Shown: positions 44,440 through 55,528, numbered from the stretch's first letter. The stretch is DNA of 64,000 nucleotides from Arsenophonus nilaparvatae (GCF_000757905.1 NZ_JRLH01000003.1), one strand, 5' to 3'. Numbers and translations are program-made. Notes: generated by a model from the letters alone, not told the origin.

Positions 44440-44757
44440 TTAAATATTTTTGATCTTAACTATTTGTTTAACAATACAGAGTTTATATGACTCTGTATTA
44501 TCGTCTTTTATGTCACTCAAAGTTTGATAGTAGCGAAAATTGGTCAAATTAATTAATCTAATATTAAATACTTGCTGTTCACTGTCAGTATAATAAATTA
44601 GTTTTTGACAGATAAAATTTAGTAACCAGCTTTGGGTGTCAGCATAGTTCGTATTGATTGCCTGATATGTTGATGGTTCTGTGCTAGTAGATTGTAAAAT
44701 ACTTACTCCCCTGACAGTGATGTTTTTCTGCTTTATTTGCGTTAAGGTCGGTTAGAG
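44440..44757 (-). pseudogene. Tail-fibre fragment on the minus strand
   Basis: Starts ALTDLNANKAEK, shifts frame near 44718, then reads ITVRGVSILQSTSTEPSTYQ and SWLLNFICQKLIYYTDSEQQ. The LIYYTDSEQQ part parallels LIYYTGGEPG and NYYTDGEQVD of the plus-strand cassette edges, so this is another tail-fibre 3' portion, inverted. It bounds the toxin region on the right. Confidence 0.5.
44473..44499 (+). terminator. Terminator after the B-subunit gene
   Basis: AATACAGAGT pairs with ACTCTGTATT (10 bp), followed by a T-rich stretch; 73 bases past the stop. Confidence 0.75.
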
Positions 44758-45062
44758 CACATAGAAATTAGCGATTAGAAATCAATAACAAGATTAATTT
44801 GACTACATACTAAAATTTGATCGAAAAACAGATTATTAACTTAAAAAAATTATTAATAGTAGTAACCAGAAGGGCAATTTAATTACAGTTTTTTTTATAG
44901 ATTAAAATCAATCAGTAAAGCAGTGCTGAAATTAAATTGCCACCTATTAGGCATTGAGTTAGAAATTAGCTATTTTAATAAGATAAGATCGTTAACTGTA
45001 CACAATTAATTAACCTTGTTTAATTACATATAAATCTATTACTTTTTGTAATAAAAAATTTA
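44758..45062. other. Gene-free stretch
   Basis: No gene recognised between the inverted tail-fibre remnant and the phosphoesterase gene. Confidence 0.4.
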
Positions 45063-47222
45063 TTAAATAATAAATTTCGTATGCGCAGTATTTGATCTAT
45101 TATTGAAAATATCCTCAATTTGTATCGTTGCGTAGTATTTTCCTGGCGAAAGTGCTCCGGTTTTTAGTACTATTTTTCTCTCTTCTGGCGAAATACCATG
45201 CTGTTGTGCAATTAATTTGCCATTAATGCTATCTCTATAGATTTTTATATTGTAACTGAGTTGTGGTGGAGTTTTATCTGAATTTTGCCACTCAACAATA
45301 ACAGAATAATTATTTATCTGATTGTAAGATGCAGATATATTCTCAATTACAGCAGGAATAACAGGTTTAGGTTTAGTATCAAATTGGTTCGGATAAAATT
45401 TTATACTGTTTTGATTATTATCATATATTCCACCGGCAATTAATTTAATATTAGTATTCTGATAAAGTTCTGCTTTCCAATAGTTAGGATTACCGCCTGC
45501 GTTTGCTTCATAAAAAATTGGTTTTTGCCAAGAGCCATCTTTATTCATGCGAAAATGTTGACCATAAATGCCATAGTATCCTAATTCTTTACCAGCAAAT
45601 CGTTCCAGAAAACCTGTACAGGAATTGCCTGTTAATGGAATATCGATGCCCGGTACTGCTGCTGACATGTAGTGTGTCCATTTTTGTTCGTAATAAGAGT
45701 ACATAAACATTGCCATGCGGGTAACTTTTTCTCCTGGGATATACCAGCGTCTGATCACAGTGGCATACCATTGATCTGTATACCAAGGCATAGGATGTGA
45801 AGTATGTAAACCGGTACCTTCACCGCCGAAATGGCTCCAATGTAATCCTTCATGACCGTAGGTTAATTTTACTTCAGTAGGAAGTTCAGGATCTAACTCT
45901 TTTAAGTCCCAGATAGAGCAAATATTGTTATAAATAAAAGGAACACCCTCAATGACCTTATCTGCCTGGTGTTGAATACCAGCATAGGCACCACGTTCAC
46001 CAAAGAAAAAATTACATCCTGACCAGTAAATATGCTCTCTATCGCCTTCAGTAGGTACTTTTTGCTCTATATATAGTAATTCAGCACTATTACTAGAAAA
46101 ATAAGAAGTAACGGAGGGCCCACTTGAGGGCACGTTATCTTTATCGGCATCAAGCATCGCGATTATTTTTTCGCGTAGGTCATTTATATTTTCCCACCTA
46201 CTTTGATCATAAATTTTATCAACATCGTAGTGAGCTTGTCCCCAGGTAGTCGAATCTCCGTCAGGGATGTCATTTTCATATTTATGAGCCATTATTTTTT
46301 CTGCCTGTACTATTAATTCTTGTTTTTTGCTATCTAGGGCGCTTTTTTTGAGTTCGGCGGTTAGTACAGCTAATGAAGGTAACAAAAGATCATGACTGTA
46401 TTCGTCATATATTTTAGAATTAACAAAATTCCAGGCTTCAAAAATGATTTTATCATGACAAATTTTTATCAACCATCCAGTTCCTTTATCTCCCAAGCCA
46501 TTTTGCGTTTTAGTCAATGAAGGGGCTTCAATTAGTGTAGCAAATTGGCGCTGAATAAATTCAATAACACCAAAACCGTTATGTATATGTCCGTTAATTA
46601 AAATGGCTTGTGGGTAATAAGAAAGAATTTCTTTTACTTTTTGATCTTGTGCTCCAAATCCACCATATAATCCAGCCCGCCAATGTGTATTGTTCAGAGG
46701 TTGATGACTAATAATAAAAATAGGTTTATTAATATCTGCATCAACTGCTAACGTTTCTTCAAGCCATTGTAGAGTCTTATCGGATAACTCACACATATCC
46801 TTCAAACCCTTATCTGAGTTTAAGCTAATAAAGTGATATCCATTAATCCAATGATCAAAACAATGAGTTTCAGGGTAAACGATAGGAGAAAATTTACTAT
46901 TACGTTTTTTATAGTTTATTAGGACGTTAGGATCTATTTCGTTCGTTTCGTTATACCAACGGATATCATGATTCCCTAATATAATGGCTACATTGGAAAA
47001 ATATTTTTTAGGAAACTCCTGTTCAATAATATCAAAACATTGATTGCGTTTATCAATATAATCAGCGAGGTCTCCTGGAATAAGTAAAGCATTTACTTGA
47101 TCTATTTTTGCTATGTTTTGTAGACTTAGCTGTAAAGTATTAAGACTATCTTCATCCTCAGCATGCAAGTCACTAATTAATGCAACCGTTAAGATAGCAT
47201 TATTGTTATTTATCATAGACAT
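45063..47222 (-). CDS. Metallophosphoesterase fused to DUF3472-like domain
   Basis: A 719-residue protein in three parts. Residues 8-270 form a calcineurin-like phosphoesterase with all metal motifs: SDLHAED (Asp18, His20), PGDLADY, LGNHDIRW, SHQPLNN and NGHIHNG. Residues about 360-610 resemble DUF3472: FGERGAYAGIQHQADK, SIWDLKELDPE, FGGEGTGLHTSHP and a WK-type end. The last 95 residues look like a fibronectin-III domain. No signal peptide is visible. The fusion suggests a phosphodiesterase or nuclease directed by a carbohydrate-binding-like domain, possibly against host material; that is inference. AAGGAAA precedes ATG 47222. It stands alone between the toxin region and the Rhs locus. Confidence 0.8.
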   Translation of the reverse strand: MSMINNNNAILTVALISDLHAEDEDSLNTLQLSLQNIAKIDQVNALLIPGDLADYIDKRNQCFDIIEQEFPKKYFSNVAIILGNHDIRWYNETNEIDPNVLINYKKRNSKFSPIVYPETHCFDHWINGYHFISLNSDKGLKDMCELSDKTLQWLEETLAVDADINKPIFIISHQPLNNTHWRAGLYGGFGAQDQKVKEILSYYPQAILINGHIHNGFGVIEFIQRQFATLIEAPSLTKTQNGLGDKGTGWLIKICHDKIIFEAWNFVNSKIYDEYSHDLLLPSLAVLTAELKKSALDSKKQELIVQAEKIMAHKYENDIPDGDSTTWGQAHYDVDKIYDQSRWENINDLREKIIAMLDADKDNVPSSGPSVTSYFSSNSAELLYIEQKVPTEGDREHIYWSGCNFFFGERGAYAGIQHQADKVIEGVPFIYNNICSIWDLKELDPELPTEVKLTYGHEGLHWSHFGGEGTGLHTSHPMPWYTDQWYATVIRRWYIPGEKVTRMAMFMYSYYEQKWTHYMSAAVPGIDIPLTGNSCTGFLERFAGKELGYYGIYGQHFRMNKDGSWQKPIFYEANAGGNPNYWKAELYQNTNIKLIAGGIYDNNQNSIKFYPNQFDTKPKPVIPAVIENISASYNQINNYSVIVEWQNSDKTPPQLSYNIKIYRDSINGKLIAQQHGISPEERKIVLKTGALSPGKYYATIQIEDIFNNRSNTAHTKFII

Positions 47223-48145
47223 TAGTATTTCCTTTTGTATACATATAATACTTACTAGTTAAATTGCATACTGAAAATACTCAATGTTTTTATATTTTAA
47301 AATTTAAATTACATTATTTTTTCTTAAAACGGGTGTCGTTGTTTTTATTATTTTTTAAAATAACAATATTCTTAATGAATGTTTTTTAATCTTTTTCAGC
47401 TAATTTGCTCTCATTTAATCATATTAACCTATTTTGCTATCGTTTTTTGATGGTTGTAATTGCCGTTAAAAACACCGGGGATCCCAGTTATAGCTTAACT
47501 TCGCTAGCTTATCAAATGCTAATTATTTAAGTAAATTATATGGTGTATTAAGTTATTAACTATCATTTGAAATGATAAAAATAAGTAAAATCTCCCTATA
47601 TACTCTTCATTATATAAAGAAAGATTTTTAATGATACAGTTGATTATTATTTAAATGTGAAATTTAACTGATATGTATTAATTTATTTTTGTCGGCAAGT
47701 TTATTAAAGAGAATGCAGATTAAGAATGGGATATCGATAGCGGTATATTGCTAGCCAAAAATAGTAGTGGCTTGGTGTTATTTATATAAAAAAACCAATT
47801 CTAGCTAAGTGAAAATTAAAATTTAAACCTTTTATGAATACACTAGCGCTTATTGGAAGATTTCAGCATTGCTTAGTTACAGAAATTTGTACTATTCGTT
47901 ATTATCACTACTTTACAATTCATTATTTTTATTTTGTCATTTCTGGATTAATAAAATTCATTAAACTTAATAATCTTTCTCTCCGTCACTTAACCAAATC
48001 AGCACTATTATTGGTAAAGTAAGTATTATTTGGATTAAAGTGCTGACATTAACTTGTATTGTAAAATAAATGTTAAATATATTTTGCAATGATAGGGTTT
48101 TGTTTGTTCATTACACTAATCCTTTAACAAGTAAGAAGAGAAAAT
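47223..48145. other. Gene-free stretch before the Rhs gene
   Basis: About 920 bases with no supported gene. A 62-codon plus-strand frame at 47834 has no ribosome site or family resemblance. AAGAAGAG at the right end is the ribosome site for the Rhs gene. Confidence 0.45.
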
Positions 48146-51100
48146 ATGAATAACACATTTACTACGCAGGCTGGCAATTTTGTCAGTGCCGTGCAAACAG
48201 GGGTTGACCCGCGCACCGGGCAGTTTCAGGTCAATTTTCCCCTCGCCCAACTTACCGCTAATCGACTTCTTGGCCCCGAGTTATCCTTGTCGTTAAATTA
48301 TTCAACTTTAACTCATGATAATTGGGGATTTGGTGAGGGATTCTCTTTAGGCTTAACCCAGTATGATAGTACCAGTAATCTGTTGTCACTTAGCAGCGGA
48401 GAAAAATATCGGCTGGCTCGGGGCAGTGATGTCATTCGTCATCAGAAATTAAAACACCTTCGTTTTACTTTTACCAATGGTCGTGATGATAGCCAGGGCT
48501 ACCAGCTGGCCTGGAAGGATGGAAAGGTCGAGTATTTAACGTTAGTCGGTTACGGTTTTTTTACCGTCAGCCGAATTGTTTCCCCTTTGGGCCATGCGGT
48601 GAATTTAAACTGGGATTTTAGCGGTCAGATCCCGATATTAAGGACTATCAGTGATGCATATGGTGAATTATGCAGCATCGATTATCGCGATAACGGCGCG
48701 ACAGTGACCGTTTGGCCGCAGACGACGGCGCGCTATCAGCTGGATTTTGTGCTCACCAATAGTCGCTGGTTAGATAATGTGATGCGTCGCAGTCAGGATG
48801 CATCCCCTTTAAACTGGCAGATGCATTACAGTCAGGCCGGTAGGGGGCAAGACACGCGGTTATTGTCTGCGGTAGATTACCCAACCGGCATGCGTGATGA
48901 GGTGATTTATCAGGATGAGGGGCTGCGTTTTCCGGCTGCCTCGGGTCAAAACAATTATTTACCGGTAGTGTTAAAGCATCGCCACCTGCCAGGCGGTGGG
49001 CAAGCAGAAAGTGAAACCGAATATCGTTATAGCAGCCAAAACTTCCTGGGTTTTAATGGTAACTTTGGTGACTGGGCGGCAGACAGTGACTATATGTATA
49101 CCACCTTAACGGATTATCGTTACGACTCAACCGCGACCACCTACAGTGAACAGGGTAAGGTGGTGGTCAAGCGAACGTACAATAACTACCATTTGCAAAT
49201 TGAAGAGGAAGTCCAACGCGATGGCGTCACCCAACGCAGCGAGACTGAATATTATGCCACACCCGGGGTGTTTATTGAGGGTCAGCCAGCACAGTTTTTA
49301 TTACCGCGAAAAACCACGCAATATTACATTGATAACGCCGGTGCGTCACGGCAAGAGGTCACCATCACCGAATTTGATGAATATGGTAATCCAAGCCGGC
49401 AGGTGGCGCCAGACGGTACGGTGACCGAGACGGTTTATTATCCGGCTGGCGGGGAAGGTAGCGCGTGCCCGGCCGAGCCAAATGGTTTTGTGCGCTTTAT
49501 TAAACAAAAAGTGGTCACCCCCAGACGCAGTGATTATCCCGATACCCCGATGATGAAAACGCAGTATAGCTATAAAGTATTGGGTGATACTCGCGGTGTT
49601 GTGCAGGCCACTGTTATGCAATATAGCGACCAGCAGTTACTGCTGATGAAGGAAACGGATTATCAACCCAGCGGCAACGAACGGGGGCGCATCACGGCGA
49701 TAACGGAAACGCGCTATCAGGACGGCCAAGCTTATCGCAGTCGGCAACAATTTAGTAACCAGTTGTCTGGTGACCAGTTGGTGCAGACAATCTCCTTTAC
49801 TGGCCATGATAGATTAACCAGCAGCGCGCAGCGGGTGCAACAGGTGGATAACGGTCAACTGTTGCAGGAAACGGATGTGCAGGGCATTATCACGGCATAC
49901 CGTTATGATGATTTGGGCCGCATCGTCAGTAAAACCCATGCGGTAGGCAGCGGCTATGAAAGTACCACCCGTTGGTCGTATAGTATGGAGAGTACGGGCC
50001 CGGTCACTATCGAAACGGATGTCAAAGGTGTGCAGGTGAAAATCTGCTTTGATGGCACTGGCCGCCAGATAGGTCAATATCGTTATGAGTCGGGACAGTG
50101 GTATGAGATAACCACTCAACGTTATAACGCCTTAGGGGAAGAGCAGCAAGGTAGTGGTCGGGATTGGTTATTGGCTAATAATGGTCAATCGCTACAGGCT
50201 GCGAGTTTACAAATAGTGTGTGAGATGGATTATGATGGCTGGGGCTTACAACGGGCGTCGCGTTTTTCCGATGGTTATGAGCAACATCAGGAAAATAATC
50301 CGGTTGAATTAAATCAAACGACGTATAGCACCGGAGGAGGGTTACGCAGTGGTAAATACTGGTCACAGCAGGAGCGGCAAAGCCAGTTACTGCAACAGGA
50401 GATTTGGTATGATAATCATGGCACGGTGCAGGTCAGTAAACAGTATCGTTGGGATGGATTAGGCCGGTTACGCCACGAGACAGATGCGCTTAATCAGGTT
50501 ACGCAGCGCAGTTACGATGTCTATGGGCGGGTGTCAACGCAAACGCTGGCCGATGGTACGATTTTAAGCCGGACGTATGTGCCACATTTAGCGGGTGAGC
50601 AAATTGCCAGCATCAGTGTGAGCGGTTTAGATGGTCAAGGTCAATGGCGCCAGTGGCAATTAGGTGAGCAGCAGTTTGACAGTCTGGGTCGGATAACGTG
50701 GCGGAAAAGTGGTGGGCGAGTGACGCAATATCAATATGATGGTGTGTCGCCGTTGCCCAGTCGGATTATCAGACCGTCAGGTCAGTCAGTCAGTTATGAT
50801 TACCTGCCGGCGTTAGGCAATGCGGTCAGAAAAATCACCGCCCCAGGTATAGAGCAAACCTTTCGTTATGACAACCAGACCGGCGCGATGCTATCGGCAC
50901 AGGTGAATGGTCAGACCATCAATTACCAACGGCGGGCGGATGGTGAAGTGATAGCGGAGGCGTTCCAACAGTCGGGTCAGGCGCGCACGGCCAACTATCA
51001 ACGCAGTTTATTAAGTTTATTGACTGGGGTGACGGATGTTAGCGGTCAACAAACGCGTTATCAATATGATGAACACGGTCGTCTGATAAAGATAGCGGAT

Positions 51101-52966
51101 AGTACACTGCAAACCGTGTTGGATTACGATGGTTTAAATCGGCTGGTACAACAAACCACCCGTAGTGCCGGTGGTAATAATCAAGTGACGACCCGGTTAA
51201 GTTATGATGATTTGGGGCGAGAGATAAGCCGGCAGATAGAGACGGCATCAGGCGAAGTGCTGACGATAAGCCAAAGCTGGCTGGCCAATGGCTTACTGGC
51301 GTCACGGCAGATGAGGCAAAACCAGCAATTATTACAGCAAGCGCAGTATCGTTATGATAACCGTAACCGGTTGATAGATTACCAGCTAAGCGGCAGTGAA
51401 TTGCCCCAAGATGGCTATGGTCAGTCGATGAAGGGACAAGGTTACCAGTATGATGCGCTGAATAACCTGCTAACAGTCACCACGACCTTAGCGGATGGTA
51501 GTCGCAATGAAAGCCACTATTTTTATACTAACCGTGAAGACCCGACCCAGTTAACCGGTCTGACACATAGCCATCCGGCCTATCCGCCGCAGATAACACT
51601 GGATTATGACAGCGAAGGTCGGTTGATAAAAGATGAAGCAGGCCGGCAGTTGCGTTATAACGCCTTGGGGCAACTGGTGCAAATCAGTGGTCAGCAAGGT
51701 CACAGCCAATATGATTATGATGCTCTTAATCGGTTAATCAGCCAACAGCTTAATGATGAGCCAACGCGTGCTTTATATTATCAGGGGCAAGAGCTGGTTA
51801 ATGAAGTGACGAGTCAGCAGGAGCGGCGCTTTATCAAGAGTGGGCATCAATGTTTAGGGGTTAGTGATGGTCGTGGTGTGACACTAACGGCAACCGATAG
51901 TCACGCCAGTGTGTTGTGGTCTCAAGGTGGCGAGTATCCGGCGGGAAAACGGCACCATTGGTCGGCGTATGGCAGTGGTGAGTCAACTGAAGGGTTATTG
52001 GGCTTTAATGGTGAACGACGTGACCCCTACAGTGGCGTTTATCATTTAGGTAATGGTTATCGCGCTTACAGCCCGGTTCTGATGCGCTTTACCTGCCCGG
52101 ATGATTTAAGCCCATTTGGTGCTGGCGGTATCAACGCTTATGCTTACTGTGCTGGCGACCCGATAAATCACACTGACCCGTCAGGCCATATCAGCTGGCA
52201 GGGAATTTTTGGCATCATCATGGGTATCGTCGGGGTGGCGGTAACGGTAATGACGGCGGGTGCAGCGCTGCCAGGTGTGATTGCCGGTGAGACCGCGATA
52301 ACGGCCAGTACGGCAACCAGTATAGCGATAGGCGGCATTGGGTTAGTAGCTGATGCGACCGCGATTGCCAGTGGGGCACTGGAGGACAGTCATCCCGAAG
52401 CCTCGTCCACCTTGGGTTGGGTCTCTTTTGCCACCGGTTTGATAGGTGCGGGTATTGGTATCGGGCAGGGGATCTGGCGCGCAATGAAGAATAGGGGAAG
52501 TTATAATGTAAGTTCTGTTGCGATGAGAAACAAGAAAGGCGGTGTAATAGGTCGTATGGCAAGTTCTTCCCGAAATGCTCATGGGGTTCCTGAAGGAGCT
52601 ATAGAGCTTGGTAATAATTACCATCTGTTTATAGATCCTAAAAAATATCATGAACGATTATTGGTAACTGCACATGGAGAACAAAGTTTAGTGCCTAAAT
52701 ATTTCGATTTACCAAAAGGAACGTCTCTTAGCTATTATGTAGAAGACGGTTTTAAGCTGGTTGATCCAGGACTAAGTCGAGTGGCAGCGGAAACAGTGAT
52801 CCCAAACGAAATCCATTTCGGTGGCGGTATGGGGAGAAATTACAACATAGCAAGATATGTAGCAGATTCAGATGAACTCGCTCGATCTATAGTGAAAGCA
52901 TATAATGTTGATGTGTTAACTATACGTAGCAATATAAAATCAGAACTATATCCTATATCCCGCTGA
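48146..52966 (+). CDS. Rhs/YD-repeat polymorphic toxin with Stv-like tip
   Basis: A 1606-residue Rhs/TccC-type protein. Residues 1-1300 are YD repeats (RYDDLGRI, YQYDEHGR, LDYDGLNRL, YDALNRLI), which form a shell enclosing the toxic tip. The Rhs core signature lies at about 1320-1350 (PFGAGGINAYAYCAGDPINH). A hydrophobic Gly/Ala linker follows (1350-1445), then a 160-residue tip. The core is about half GC; from about 52490 the sequence is AT-rich, the usual core/tip break. The tip (LLVTAHGEQ, PKGTSLSYYVEDGFKL, NYNIARY, VDVLTIRSN) resembles the putative adhesin Stv domain. A one-base gain at CCC 52959-52961 cuts it: the last 44 expected residues (ADLRNLFQVLKKN..., IICRAPWLPF) lie in another frame to 53096. 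No immunity gene is recognised. Confidence 0.85.
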   Translation: MNNTFTTQAGNFVSAVQTGVDPRTGQFQVNFPLAQLTANRLLGPELSLSLNYSTLTHDNWGFGEGFSLGLTQYDSTSNLLSLSSGEKYRLARGSDVIRHQKLKHLRFTFTNGRDDSQGYQLAWKDGKVEYLTLVGYGFFTVSRIVSPLGHAVNLNWDFSGQIPILRTISDAYGELCSIDYRDNGATVTVWPQTTARYQLDFVLTNSRWLDNVMRRSQDASPLNWQMHYSQAGRGQDTRLLSAVDYPTGMRDEVIYQDEGLRFPAASGQNNYLPVVLKHRHLPGGGQAESETEYRYSSQNFLGFNGNFGDWAADSDYMYTTLTDYRYDSTATTYSEQGKVVVKRTYNNYHLQIEEEVQRDGVTQRSETEYYATPGVFIEGQPAQFLLPRKTTQYYIDNAGASRQEVTITEFDEYGNPSRQVAPDGTVTETVYYPAGGEGSACPAEPNGFVRFIKQKVVTPRRSDYPDTPMMKTQYSYKVLGDTRGVVQATVMQYSDQQLLLMKETDYQPSGNERGRITAITETRYQDGQAYRSRQQFSNQLSGDQLVQTISFTGHDRLTSSAQRVQQVDNGQLLQETDVQGIITAYRYDDLGRIVSKTHAVGSGYESTTRWSYSMESTGPVTIETDVKGVQVKICFDGTGRQIGQYRYESGQWYEITTQRYNALGEEQQGSGRDWLLANNGQSLQAASLQIVCEMDYDGWGLQRASRFSDGYEQHQENNPVELNQTTYSTGGGLRSGKYWSQQERQSQLLQQEIWYDNHGTVQVSKQYRWDGLGRLRHETDALNQVTQRSYDVYGRVSTQTLADGTILSRTYVPHLAGEQIASISVSGLDGQGQWRQWQLGEQQFDSLGRITWRKSGGRVTQYQYDGVSPLPSRIIRPSGQSVSYDYLPALGNAVRKITAPGIEQTFRYDNQTGAMLSAQVNGQTINYQRRADGEVIAEAFQQSGQARTANYQRSLLSLLTGVTDVSGQQTRYQYDEHGRLIKIADSTLQTVLDYDGLNRLVQQTTRSAGGNNQVTTRLSYDDLGREISRQIETASGEVLTISQSWLANGLLASRQMRQNQQLLQQAQYRYDNRNRLIDYQLSGSELPQDGYGQSMKGQGYQYDALNNLLTVTTTLADGSRNESHYFYTNREDPTQLTGLTHSHPAYPPQITLDYDSEGRLIKDEAGRQLRYNALGQLVQISGQQGHSQYDYDALNRLISQQLNDEPTRALYYQGQELVNEVTSQQERRFIKSGHQCLGVSDGRGVTLTATDSHASVLWSQGGEYPAGKRHHWSAYGSGESTEGLLGFNGERRDPYSGVYHLGNGYRAYSPVLMRFTCPDDLSPFGAGGINAYAYCAGDPINHTDPSGHISWQGIFGIIMGIVGVAVTVMTAGAALPGVIAGETAITASTATSIAIGGIGLVADATAIASGALEDSHPEASSTLGWVSFATGLIGAGIGIGQGIWRAMKNRGSYNVSSVAMRNKKGGVIGRMASSSRNAHGVPEGAIELGNNYHLFIDPKKYHERLLVTAHGEQSLVPKYFDLPKGTSLSYYVEDGFKLVDPGLSRVAAETVIPNEIHFGGGMGRNYNIARYVADSDELARSIVKAYNVDVLTIRSNIKSELYPISR

Positions 52967-53096
52967 TTTAAGAAATTTATTTCAAGTTTTAAAGAAGAAC
53001 AATATTACTTACAAAAGGGTTGATGCAATTATATGTCGTGCTCCATGGCTGCCATTTAAGAATATAGAAGGAAAGCATGCACTATCAAAATTATAA
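52962..53096 (+). pseudogene. Displaced C-terminal end of the Rhs tip
   Basis: A 44-codon frame overlapping the Rhs stop, reading ADLRNLFQVLKKNNITYKRV and DAIICRAPWLPFKN. It continues the Stv-like domain after a one-base frameshift and has no start of its own. Confidence 0.55.
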
Positions 53097-53650
53097 AAAA
53101 GTAAATTAAAGGATACCATTGTAAAAATAAGGTTGCTAATAATTTCCATAATGATTTAATCAATGGTGTCAAACATAAATATTTTTGCAGTCCATTACAA
53201 TACCAGTGACATCAGCCTTTTGGCGGTACGCTGGTATTGTATATAGTGGATCAGTTAGCGCAAACTTTGAGAGATACTATCCAAACGTGGTGTAAATGTT
53301 GATCACTCTACCCTTATTTAATATTAACTAAATAATAAATAAATTATTACTGTTTCGCTAACAAAAATAAAATGTTACTTTTTTTATTAATTTATAAAAT
53401 TAATCTGATTTTATATAGACGAATTATTTTATTGATGCAAACCTCGGGCTTCAGTAGCAATGAAAGTAAATAATTAAAAGAAAGGTAATTATAACTAACG
53501 TTTATTAAATTAATTTTAGTTTAGTGAAATTAAATTTATCAATTTAATAAAAAACCAGGGAAACATGAATATCGATATTAACAACAATATTTGATTACTA
53601 CAGCATTTGTAAAAAATATCTCAATTCTAATTAATAAAATTAAGAGAGGT
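53097..53650. other. Gene-free stretch with a long-loop hairpin
   Basis: No gene recognised. ACAATACCAG (53197-53206) and CTGGTATTGT (53231-53240) form a 10-bp stem with a 24-base loop. Confidence 0.45.
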
Positions 53651-53659
53651 AAATAATGC

Positions 53660-55041
53660 CTTCCGTATCGACAATATGATGTTATGGGGCGGCTCAAAAC
53701 CGTTAGCAAAAATCAAAATACCACATTTTATGGTTATGATGGCCTGGATAGGCTATTAATGAAACAATTTAATGATGATTTTAGAAAGTTTTATTATCTG
53801 TCAGATAGATTAACCAATGAGTTTTATACTGGTGGACAGATAAGATACAACATATTAGATAATGACAGTTTGGGATTTCGCCAGGAATTTCATGATAACA
53901 ATAAACCAGTGAAATATACTGCAACGGCTACCGATAATATGGGAAGTGTATTCGCCTTATTTGAGAATGGACAAGAAACAACTATTAAATCTTATAGTCC
54001 TTGGGGGGATGGAGCCGGCCAAGGAACTGTTGGACGGTGAACACTGGGATGAAGCTAGCGGCAGTTATTTGTTGGGAAATGGTTATCGTGCTTATAGTAG
54101 CCGGCTAATGCACTTTACTGCACCCGATAGCTGGAGCCCATTTGGTGCTGGCGGTATTAACGCTTATGCATATTGCGATGGTGATCCGATAAATTTCAGC
54201 GATCCAAGTTGCCATATCAGTGGCTGGGAATGGACGAGTATTATTGTGGGAGGGATCGGTCTTCTGCTGGCATCACTTACATTTGGCTTATCACTGAAAC
54301 TTGGTGTCGGTGTGGCTTTAGCATTAACGGCTTTGGAAGCAGTCAGTGGGGCAACTGCGATTATTTCTGGTGCTTTGGAAGAAAAAAATCCACCAGCATC
54401 AGAGCAGTATGGCTGGGCTTCATTAGGGTTAGGTGCACCTTCTGCAGTAATGGGAATATTTTCATTAGGCAAAGGCGCTGCAAAAGGCATCAGTGCGTTA
54501 AAAAGTGCGCCAATCAAATTGGGTGGCAAAATGAGGGAACTGGATCTGCTAATCGATGGTTTATATACCTTTGAAGACACCTATAAAAAAGGTATCCGTT
54601 TTAATATTGTCGCACATGGGGAACCGGTTGTAATGGTTCACAACTGGTTATCAAAACGGCAGGCGGCTTCCGCAATATGGATGTTGATGAATTAGTTAGT
54701 ATTCTAAAGTCTTAACGTTATAATTTTGATAATTATAGTAATATTAGAACATTAGCCTGCTATTCAGCGGTAGACGAAGAAAATTCTTTTGGTTACAGGC
54801 TTGGTCAACAGATGAAAAAGGATGTAAAAAGTTATATTGGACCGATGAACGGTAATTTTACTCCAGAAGGGTGTCTGATATTTTTTAAGATGCGGAAAGA
54901 ATAAAATCTTATGATGCAATACAGAAAATATATAAAGAAAAGTTTTCCTTTACGGTTCATAAAGAAAATCCATATAGCATCTTTCTTAATCCAATAGATT
55001 ATCTTTCATGGAAATATGAACCGATCAAATTTAAATATTAA
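53660..55041 (+). pseudogene. Orphan Rhs C-terminal cassette, multiply frameshifted
   Basis: A displaced Rhs end in at least three frames. The first (RLKTVSKNQNTTFYGYDGLD ...) carries YD repeats to about 54040. The second (from about 54010) has the core PFGAGGINAYAYCDGDPINF, a hydrophobic linker and the tip to VAHGEPVV at 54626. The tip continues in other frames with IRTLACYSAVDEENSFGYRL, VKSYIGPMNGNFTPEG and SWKYEPIKFKY, ending at 55041. His-Gly (VAHGE) and Ala-Cys (LACYSA) blocks after hydrophobic strands are the arrangement of clan CD cysteine peptidases (C80, caspase-like), so the tip was probably a protease toxin; that is inference. Its tip differs from the full-length Rhs gene upstream. 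Confidence 0.7.
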
Positions 55042-55528
55042 ATATAATCAAAAATATTATTAAGCAGTTATAACAAAATGTTATTTCAAAATAATATTAC
55101 TGGTTAACGGCAACCCATTTGGTTCTGTTAAATTATCACAGAACCAAAATGGAATCAGGGGGGTAATAATTTATTATTAGCTATACTATATTTATTATTG
55201 TATAAAAAGGGTAAAATATTGCTAAAACTTATTTGACTAGATGAAATGATCTGTTCTATTTATCAGCTTGATTTAAGTAGCATTACTATTAGGCAGTATC
55301 AATTTAATTGATATAAGAAATTGTACATTCATATAATTAATAAAAAATTGAAATATGAAAATAAATTTTACTATTTTAGCTAGTTGATTTACTTTGTTGT
55401 TGCATTAAAGTAAATAAGAATAATTCTGCTCATGAATATTATTACTAATATCACGATATTGAATTCCGCTATTAATAATAAGCCATTATCTATGTGTAAT
55501 CACAAATTTCCTTCATTAACTAAATGTA
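55042..55528. other. Gene-free stretch with a hairpin
   Basis: TTGGTTCTGT (55119-55128) pairs with ACAGAACCAA (55138-55147), likely a 3' hairpin of the orphan Rhs cassette. No gene is seen. Confidence 0.5.

Noticed and set aside
49346..52651. Several 60-110 codon antisense frames inside the Rhs gene
   Set aside because: They lie opposite long YD-repeat coding sequence and have no signals; they are chance frames in GC-richer DNA.
53197..53240. Hairpin after the Rhs gene considered as an integron attC site
   Set aside because: The core sites (GTTRRRY/RYYYAAC) and bulges of attC are not present and there is no integrase.
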